64,000 nt of DNA from Bufo bufo (Eukaryota > Chordata > Amphibia > Anura > Bufonidae): NCBI RefSeq assembly GCF_905171765.1, contig NC_053389.1:744931146-744995145 (forward strand). The letters are read 5' to 3'. Position 1 is the first letter of the stretch. The number at the start of each line of letters is the position of its first letter. The position numbers were made by a program, and so were the translations under genes. The notes beneath the pieces are model-generated. The model was not told the DNA's origin, searched no databases, and was given only the letters and a program-made list of their open reading frames with translations. Positions 57,155-64,000 of this stretch are shown here, in pieces.

Positions 57155-58034
57155 TAGTGATGAGCGTCAGGGGCAATATTCGAATTCGCTATATTTTGTA
57201 GAATATTCGTCATATATTCGCGAATTCGAGAATTCGCTATTATTTTCTTGATTGCGAAAATCGGCAATGTAATATTCGCGTAAAGCTCGCGCAATACAGG
57301 CGTGGGTCACTTTTGCTGCATTTTCCAAGCTGCTATAAGTTTCCTGAGACTGGAAAAAATGGTTGGCACGGCACAACATTACAATAGCTTTATGTGCAGA
57401 TAGAGTGCTCCAATATATTCGCGATTGAGCTAATCGGCAATTAATGATGCACAGTTTTTGCCGCAATACATAAAACCTCACATTTTAGCAGATATGACTA
57501 CATATTACTGATTTGTGCACTATGTATTGTTGTGACATCAGAGCACTATGTTTGTAGCATGTATGTATGGACAGCAGAACCTAACACCCTGCACTGGAAC
57601 CTATCAGCTACACTATATCAGGATATAACCTACACTGATTATCTCCCACTAACTACCTGTATTATATATGTATAAGCTAACTATCTATCTAATGTAGTGC
57701 GGAAAGCACAGAGCACAGCAATAACACTGCTGTCTCTCTCAGAACTGCAAAATACTGCATACAAGGGCTGCTGGGGAGGTTCTTATATAGTAAGGGGCAG
57801 GCAACTTTCCTATTGGTTGCTAGGGATGTTGCTAAGCTCAGACAAATACATTACAGCCTTCTCATTGCACATTCAACAAGCAAGAAGCAGGGAAGGATCA
57901 TGGGTTCAGATGAAAAATAGAATATTCGAAAATATGAATATATATATATCACTATATTCCAAATATTTGCGAATTCTCAAAGTGCCGATATTCACGATTA
58001 ATATTTGCTATTCGAATATTCGCGCCCAACACTA
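57155..58034. mobile_element. hAT MITE with perfect 8-bp TSD
   Basis: ATCTTCAG is duplicated at 57147-57154 and 58035-58042. Ends read TAGTGATGAGCG and the inverse of TAGTGTTGGGCG, the same family as the foldback at 35360. The termini are rich in ATTCGAATTCGC/GAATATTCG motifs and the interior has no coding sequence. Confidence 0.92.
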
Positions 58035-58117
58035 ATCTTCAGGTAAATCTCTGCTATTATTTGTCCTACTGTGTGATTAGGACAGGTTCTGTGTGCACTA
58101 ATAGGACGGCAGCTGTC

Positions 58118-58993
58118 TTCACACTGTCTTCACAGTGTACTGTGGCTTGAATTCAGTGTTTGGGGGTCGTCTGACAAACTGTCTCCGGCCACTAGACCCA
58201 AAAAGAACAATCTTACTTTCATCAGTCCACAAAATGTCTCTTTAGGCCGTCAATGTGCTCTTTGGCAAATTGTAACCTCTTCAGCACATGTCTTTTTTTC
58301 AACAGTGGGACTTTGCGGGGGCTTCTTGCAGATAGCTTGGCTTCACATAGGCGTCTTCTAATTGTATCAGTACTCACAGGTAACTTTAGACCTTCTTTGA
58401 TCTTCCTGGAGATGATTGTTGGCTGCGTCCTTGCCATTTGGGCTATTCTTCTATCCATTCGAATTGTAGTTTTTTGCTTTCTTCTACGTCTTTCAGGTTT
58501 TGGTTGCCATTTTAAAGCATTTGTGATAATTTTAGCTGAGCAGCCTATCATTTTCTGCACTTTGTCTGCACCTATCATTGTTTTCCCCTCTCCAATCAAC
58601 TTTTTAATGTAGAAACGCTGTTCTTTTGAACAATGTCTGGAACTACCCATTTTCCTCAGAATTTCAGAGAGAAATGCACTGTAACCAGCATGTACAACAT
58701 TTGCTGCCTTCCTTCCTTAAATAAGGGCAATAATTGCCACCTGCTTTTCCAAGAATGAATGACCTCACTCATTGAACTCCACACTGCTATTATTTTGGAC
58801 ATGCCCCTTTCAATAAGTGATTGAATTACAAAGAATCAGCAGCATGCATGTCATGACTGTTGGGTCTGTTGGATTTCTATTACTCTACTACAAACGCTAG
58901 TAAATTATTTGCCATGTAGAAATATCATTTCTACCAAAAACAATGATTGATCATGTTAGTGATGTCTGACTGCTATTATTTTGAACACAACGG
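58118..58993 (-). mobile_element. Tc1-like element, 3' half deleted
   Basis: The right terminus ends GAACACAACGG next to TA at 58994-58995, and an inner copy of CTGCTATTATTTTG (58786-58799) repeats the outer one (58970-58983), the Tc1 double-repeat layout. The left end lacks any terminal repeat and stops within the transposase near 58118. The element cannot move. Confidence 0.8.
58125..58650 (-). pseudogene. Tc1 transposase N-terminal half
   Basis: From ATG at 58650 the minus strand gives [21 protein letters not shown], a first HTH ([21 protein letters not shown]), a basic linker ([12 protein letters not shown]) and the second HTH ([20 protein letters not shown]), then [10 protein letters not shown] stop follows after HFVD. 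In the adjoining sequence another frame continues with ESKIVLFG, so the first catalytic region is present but broken. The C-terminal catalytic residues are missing. Confidence 0.8.
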
Positions 58994-59079
58994 TATATAT
59001 AGATAAGGAAAAAAGGCAGAATATAATGAGACACCTTGGGTGCACAACCCAATGGGAATAAGCTCACCCGATATGCAAG

Positions 59080-60257
59080 ATATAAAAAGCGGGCAGCACT
59101 CCAAAAATTGTAACCAAAAATAAAAATACTTTATTCACCCATATGGCAAGGCAATGTTTCGACTCTATACAAGAGCCTTTCTTAAGCAAAGAACTAGATA
59201 CAAGTGGGCAATATATACAGACAAATCCATGTGCAAATCCAATAATCCAATTAGTGTGCAATTATGCAAATCACATCAATAATCATGAAGATATATTGAA
59301 ATGAGTGTAAACAAACATACATAGTGACAATAAAAAATTGCAATAAACTAAATATATACTGAGAATCGTCATAAATAATACAAAAAATGACATGTTCATA
59401 TAAATACAGTGAGGTGTAGATAATTAATACAATAAAGTGCCACGTGCAAACAATTAATTCTGAGGGAGGAAGATTAGAAACGTCTGTGTGCACAATTACC
59501 TAGATATGATGCGGCCTTATGTGTAATGGACGCTGAAGTTCAGCGTACCTATGATCGCACAACGCATGCCCATGATCGCGTTCCTGCCAGCCAGTACCCC
59601 CTGACATCACGACAACAGCGGAGTCTGCGCTGTAGTGTACACCAGCATCCAGCGGCCATATTCAGGAAGGACAACCAACCACAAAGAAAACCAGCGCATG
59701 TGCCGGTCAATGTTATCTTGGATCGTCATTCATATCTACATCTAATATGCCATATTGTTAGAGTAAGGGCATTCAGGGAGTCAAACGCGATCATGGGCAT
59801 GCGTTGTGCGAACATAGGTACGCTGAACTTCGGCGTCCATTACACTTGAGGCCGCATCATATCTAGGTAATTGTAAACACAGGCGTTTCTAATCTTCCTC
59901 CCTTTAGAATTAATTGTTTGCACGTGGCACTTTATTGTATTCATTATCTACACCTCACTGTATTTATATGAATATGTCATTTTTTTATTATTTATGACGA
60001 TTATCAGTATACACGTTTATTGCAATTTTTTATTGTTAGTATGTATGTTTGTTTACACTCATTTCAATATATCTTTATGATTATTGATGTGATTTGCATA
60101 ATTGCACACAAATTGCATTATTGGATTTGCACATGGATTTGCCGGTATATATTGCCCATTTGTATGTACGGTAGCTGCCGAGACGTTGCGTTGCCATATG
60201 GGTGAATAAAGTCTCTTTACTTTTGGTTACAATTTTTGGAGTCCTGCCCGCTTTTTA

Positions 60258-60262
<5 letters not shown>
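59080..60262. repeat. 1.2-kb palindromic repeat, Penelope/retrozyme-like flank sequence
   Basis: Two arms of about 560 bp pair around a centre near 59670: CGCACAACGCATGCCCATGA at 59558-59577 faces TCATGGGCATGCGTTGTGCG, and GAAGATTAGAAACG faces CGTTTCTAATCTTCC. Arm ends read GTTACAATTTTTGGAGTGCTG-like sequence. On the minus strand, 59186-59156 has CTTAAGA, a 6-bp stem (GGCTCT/AGAGTC) and GAAAC, close to a hammerhead core but with one core base altered. No protein is encoded. Confidence 0.75.

Positions 60263-60263
<1 letters not shown>

Positions 60264-60298
<35 letters not shown>
60264..60298. repeat. (TA)n microsatellite
   Basis: About 17 TA dinucleotides directly after the palindromic repeat. 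It may be an expanded target or end of that repeat. Confidence 0.95.
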
Positions 60299-60301
<3 letters not shown>

Positions 60302-60346
60302 GCATCATTTAAGTATTTTCAATTAATTCCTGGAGAACCCCTTTAA

Positions 60347-60585
60347 TAAGACATGTAAATGAGCTCTTAGCAAGCTCTGCCTCTAATGCCACCAGATGTA
60401 AGGCAGCTATCCTGTAAGTATAATCATTATCCAAGTAATGTCTCAAAGCCTGTTTAAAGGGTTAAACATTGACTTATAGGATATTTACCTTACATCTGGT
60501 GGCATCAGACAGAGTTTGCTAAGAATTCTAGAGGAGCATTGCCTGACCCATAAGACTCCTCACGCCATTTAGGAGGTCTCTTTAA
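60347..60585. mobile_element. Foldback MITE half ending GGAGGTCTCTTTAA
   Basis: The right end GGAGGTCTCTTTAA is a TTAA-MITE terminus. GCCACCAGATGTAAGG at 60389-60404 pairs with CCTTACATCTGGTGGC at 60489-60504, and CTTAGCAAGCTCTG pairs imperfectly with CAGAGTTTGCTAAG. The corresponding left terminus appears lost where the neighbouring element inserted. Confidence 0.65.
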
Positions 60586-61707
60586 CGAGATATAGTATCC
60601 ATCCTAACATCAGCTCCCACATACACTAAGCGTGTATGTGGGAGTTGGGAGGGAGATTATTCAGCCGATAGCTATTGAATTTGTATGGCAAGTTTCACAC
60701 CATTCTCGTTCCTATCAAGTTCTTCTCTCAGCCTGGCATTATATTCATGAACCAAGTAGCTTAAGATGCGCAAAATTACTGTGGATAACATCGCTTGGCA
60801 TCTTTATAGAAATCAGTTCCCCGTAACAGTATATATATATATATCCAGCTAAAGATGCTAACAGTACATTGTAGAAGCAGAGTATGTGGGTTCGGGTCAC
60901 ATTTCACAATAACTATGGCATGTGTTCCTTTCTTGCAGAGATCTCCTGGTGGGCAGGTTTGACAGGATCCTTGTAACTACTGTGGTTTGGGTATACTGGG
61001 TCATAGTGTCAGTAACACACGGGATCCCTTCTGAATCATGGTTGACCTTAGAGTGACATGTATAATACAGTAAGTAATGATCCCATCATAGCTGCTTCAT
61101 CTGTGTTTGAAAATGTGGCATACAGTGTAAAATGTTCTATTAATACACTGACGGCTGTGAGACTATGCCCATATGCTGTTTTTCATGCAAGTTACTAATT
61201 ACGACAGGCAGAATAAGGTAATTGTATAATTTTCTATATGTATGTAGATTTTTTTTATTAAAATTCAGCATTTTAACACTCTGAGTCCTGAGCTACACAG
61301 CAACTTTTCCCATGAGTATAATGTCAATAGGCTGATTTGCAATATACCGTAACATCTTGCCATGTCTGTGAAGGTTCGCATTCACCCAGGTCATGGTAAA
61401 TCAAAAGTGATAAGTCAGAGCAAATGGACTTGTATTTCCCCTTGAAGACCTTTTGCTAGTCATCCGACTGGCTTTCTCAATTAAGAAATAATAGAAGTCC
61501 AGTTGATCTGACTTATTACTACTGATATAACATCTTGTCAACTCTAAAGAAAATCTATTGGATTGCAGTCAATCTTTTACCAGACACATACCAACGGTAT
61601 TGTAAAAAGTGACCCTCTGGAGTGGCGGAGGGATGACGTGAGCAGGAGGAGGAACATGACAGCAGTGATGTACAATGGCATCACAAGGGTCACGTGGAGA
61701 ACTTGCG
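60586..61707. other. Unassigned DNA, no gene seen
   Basis: AT-rich with a short TA run at 60831-60842. Nothing recognisable; 61150-61330 has no repeat structure. Confidence 0.45.
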
Positions 61708-62183
61708 CTAAGGGTACTTTCACACTAGCGTTTTTCTTTTCCGGTATTGAGTTCCGTCCTAGGGGCTCAATACCAGAAACAAACTGATCAGTTTTATCCT
61801 AATGCATTCTGAATGGAGCGCAATCCATTCAGGATGCATCAGTTCAGTCCCTCTTACGTTTTTTGGCCGGAGAAAATACCGCAGCATGCCGCAGTTTTCT
61901 CTCCAGCCAAAAATCCTGAACACTTGCCAGAATGCCGGCATTCATTTCCAATGAAATGTATTAGTGCCTCATTGACGGATCTGTTCTTCTGGTCCGCGCA
62001 TGCGCAGACCTTTAAATCTTGGAAAAAATTAAATAGCGGATCTGTTTTTCTGGATGCCACCGGAGAGATGGATCTGGTATTTCAATGCATTTGTCAGACG
62101 GCTCCGCATTCCGGATCCAACTGACAAATGCCACCCGGAACTGCCTGCCGGAATCCTCTGCCGCATGTGTGAAAGTACCCTAA
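61708..62183. mobile_element. MITE with CTAA target duplication
   Basis: CTAA lies at 61708-61711 and 62180-62183. Ends are GGGTACTTTCACACTAGCG and the inverse of GGGTACTTTCACACATGCG. The interior contains repeated CCGGAT/ATCCGG and GGATCTGTT phrases and is non-coding. The 4-bp CTAA instead of TTAA is the same on both sides, so it is probably the original target. Confidence 0.85.
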
Positions 62184-62652
62184 GGTCTAGGGAACCATTA
62201 GAGAGGAGCCTTATATAAGGGAAAGAAACAGAGGGTTCGGACGTCATGGAGGAGGCAGTAGGGTTACATATATACAACTACAAGAAAAAATATCAAAACT
62301 ACACACAATTATTAAAAAAATATATATAAAATCCTGATTAAATACACAACCTCAAATAAGAATGCAACACAAGAGACAACATCTCTGAAAGAAACCTCCT
62401 GGATCAGTGAAGCAGGAAATGCATCATCATTACAAGCATTTCAAGCCAGAATTGTGGAAACATTTTTGAAACAAAATGGCTCACCTTTTCCAGTGAAGCT
62501 CCACCTCTTTCCCATCACACCCTGCCACTTTCCAAGCAGGTTAAAGAAAATATGTTAAAAACCCTGAGCTAAAATTGTACCAATTTGCACCAGTTTTCAG
62601 AAAGATTCTAGGCACAGATACATTAGTTAATTTGGGCCAGTGTGCAGTTTCT
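62184..62652. other. Unassigned DNA
   Basis: No gene or element boundary recognised; A-rich near 62281-62340. Confidence 0.4.
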
Positions 62653-62915
62653 TTAAAGAGGTTATCCAAACCCTATAATGCCCCCTCTAATGCCCCGGCC
62701 CCTCACACTGGTTGTACTTACCTTGCTCACTGGCACACACGTCACTTCTGATGCCTGCCCGGTGCCGCTGCATCTCCCCGTCATACGGATCAAAACATCC
62801 AACGACGGTGGGGGCAGCCAATAGCAGGCCGCGAAGGGAACAAGCCTCCCTAGCATCACCATGAAGGTAAGTTCAACCTGTGTGAGGGACCAGGGCATTA
62901 GAGGGGGCATTACAT
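62653..62915. mobile_element. Incomplete TTAA foldback MITE
   Basis: The left end TTAAAGAGGTTATCCAAACC is intact. Arms AATGCCCCCTCTAATGCCC at 62679-62697 and GGGCATTAGAGGGGGCATT at 62892-62910 pair, but the expected outer right end (GGATAACCTCTTTAA) is missing. Confidence 0.75.
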
Positions 62916-63410
62916 TTGTTTGCATGTGTCTGTACCCATTGATTTATTTCATACTAGTATAGTATCATTTGTATGTCTTACTTAGAAAAGACATTGCACT
63001 AAACCCAGGAGTTTTAGTGGAAAGAGGCCTAGACACTATGATCACCTTGACCAGATCAGACCTAGCCCGCAGACTTCCACCTCTATCCCGTTTACTACAA
63101 CTCCATCCTCTCCCCACACTGCTCCTGAGGTGTTGTTCACACTAATACTATTGTCTAGCTACTTCAGTACATTTTTTTTCACTGTCAATGTGTTTGCTTG
63201 TAATGATGATGGATTTCATGCTGCATTGATCAAGGAGATTTCCTCCAAAGATATTGCCTCTTGTGTTACATTCTCATTTGCAATTGTATAATCGTGTATT
63301 TAATTGTAGTTCTCCAGTTGTTGCTCTTTTTCTTGTAGTGTATATTGCTTGTATAGATATATACATACAGTATTCCTTTACACATAGCACTAGGTAATAT
63401 CAATGCAGTT
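62916..63410. other. Unassigned DNA
   Basis: No gene recognised. Includes T-rich stretches and a short ATATATACATACAG run near 63357. Confidence 0.4.
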
Positions 63411-64000
63411 AAAAGGAAGTCTGTCACCTCCATATGGCCATATTCAGTGATTACATTGTCCTATAGCACACCTATACATGAATATAATGGTACCTTTGTC
63501 TTTTTCTTTACACTTGCAGAAGCTGGAAAAACAAAGTTTAATTCATATGCAAATGAGCACTCGCAAGTGCCCAGGGGCGGCGTTCACTGTTTTGGAGTCC
63601 AGGCTGCTCTGCCTTTTTTCATTGTTTTCCCACCCCAGCCTCTTCATATGCCTGCCCTCCTATCCCTTACATCATCCTTCTGTCCGGCCAAGATCCCGTG
63701 CCTGCACACTGCGTCGCTGGGCCGGGGCATGTACACTGTGATGCCCATTGTGGGCACGTCATTGCTTTAACTACTGTGCATGCGCCGGTGAATGCCCCCT
63801 TGCCGCTGGTTCCGCGCCATTCTCCGGCGCATGAGTAGTAGTTAAAGAGATGCTATGCCCACAATGGGCATCGCAGTGGGCTTGCCCCGGCCTGGCGAGG
63901 CAGTGCTCAGGCACGGGATCTTGGCCGCACAGAAGGATGACGCAAGGGAATAGGAGGGCGGTCATAGGAAGAGGCTGGGGGGGGGGGAAACAATGAAAAA
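63411..64000. mobile_element. TTAA foldback MITE, cut by the window edge
   Basis: Starts TTAAAAGGAAGTCTGTCACC at 63411. The CpG-rich part is an inverted repeat centred near 63800: ATGCCCATTGTGGGCA at 63740-63755 pairs with TGCCCACAATGGGCAT, and GGCCAAGATCCCGTGCCTG pairs with CAGGCACGGGATCTTGGCC. The right terminus lies beyond position 64000. Open frames on both strands are mirror products of the palindrome. Confidence 0.75.

Larger units (their letters stand above)
56874..60346. mobile_element. TTAA MITE expanded by three nested insertions
   Basis: TTAA is at 56874-56877 and 60343-60346, with ends AAGGGGTTCTCCGGGAGTT and the inverse of AAGGGGTTCTCCAGGAATT. The arm sequence CTATTAGTGCACACA...TTGTCCTAATCACACAG at 57018-57055 is repeated inverted at 58068-58110, showing a foldback host. 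Inside lie a hAT MITE (57155-58034), a truncated Tc1 (58118-58993) and a palindromic repeat (59080-60262). Confidence 0.75.

Noticed and set aside
1..64000. Host exons, tRNA or rRNA genes
   Set aside because: I looked for long frames outside mobile elements and for obvious tRNA-like folds and saw none I could support; a gene-prediction or covariance search could still find short exons.

Overview
The window looks like intergenic or intronic DNA from a vertebrate, most likely an anuran amphibian. I see no host protein-coding exon, rRNA or tRNA that I can defend. The call rests on the mobile-element mix: dense TTAA-flanked foldback MITEs, several Tc1/mariner lineages, hAT elements with 8-bp target duplications, CR1/L2-like LINEs, a Penelope-like element with a GIY-YIG endonuclease, and a chromodomain Ty3/Gypsy element. 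I cannot name a species.

Layout. 0-9.6 kb: unassigned AT-rich sequence with TTAA MITEs (1284-3003 with a second MITE nested at 1292-1755; 5183-5909; an almost perfect palindrome at 8779-9574), a 43/48-bp minisatellite (7199-7558) and a small LINE remnant. 9.6-17.3 kb: a CR1-like LINE (ORF1 esterase and ORF2 endonuclease remnants), then a decayed Penelope-like element bracketed by long inverted repeats and broken by a Tc1 element (12384-13320) and a TA-flanked MITE (16074-16969). 17.3-21.9 kb: a decayed minus-strand hAT transposase split by a non-autonomous hAT (19444-21285). 21.9-27.9 kb: a CR1 3' end split by a mariner-like element (22549-23183), an L2-like LINE tail carrying a small hAT MITE, unassigned DNA and a possible solo LTR. 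27.99-29.55 kb: a complete Tc1/mariner element whose 338-residue transposase is open and has D/D/E spacing of 38. 29.6-30.25 kb: five related hairpins in a row. 32.3-34.7 and 35.3-37.6 kb: large non-autonomous hAT elements, one a giant foldback. 38183-43446: a nearly intact chromovirus with two 456-bp LTRs, a GTTCA duplication and one frameshift. 44460-55497: an 11-kb hAT element built largely of tandem arrays, containing a complete Tc1, a solo LTR and a MITE. 56.9-60.3 kb: a TTAA MITE that absorbed a hAT MITE, a truncated Tc1 and a palindromic repeat. 60.3-64 kb: more MITEs, the last cut by the window edge.

The potentially active parts are the intact DD38E transposase and the chromovirus, whose LTRs differ at one position in my comparison. 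The other coding elements carry stops or frameshifts. I did not find a new multi-gene system. The most unusual signals are a likely self-priming site in the chromovirus, the serial hairpin array near 30 kb, very long foldbacks, and hammerhead-like motifs in several repeats.
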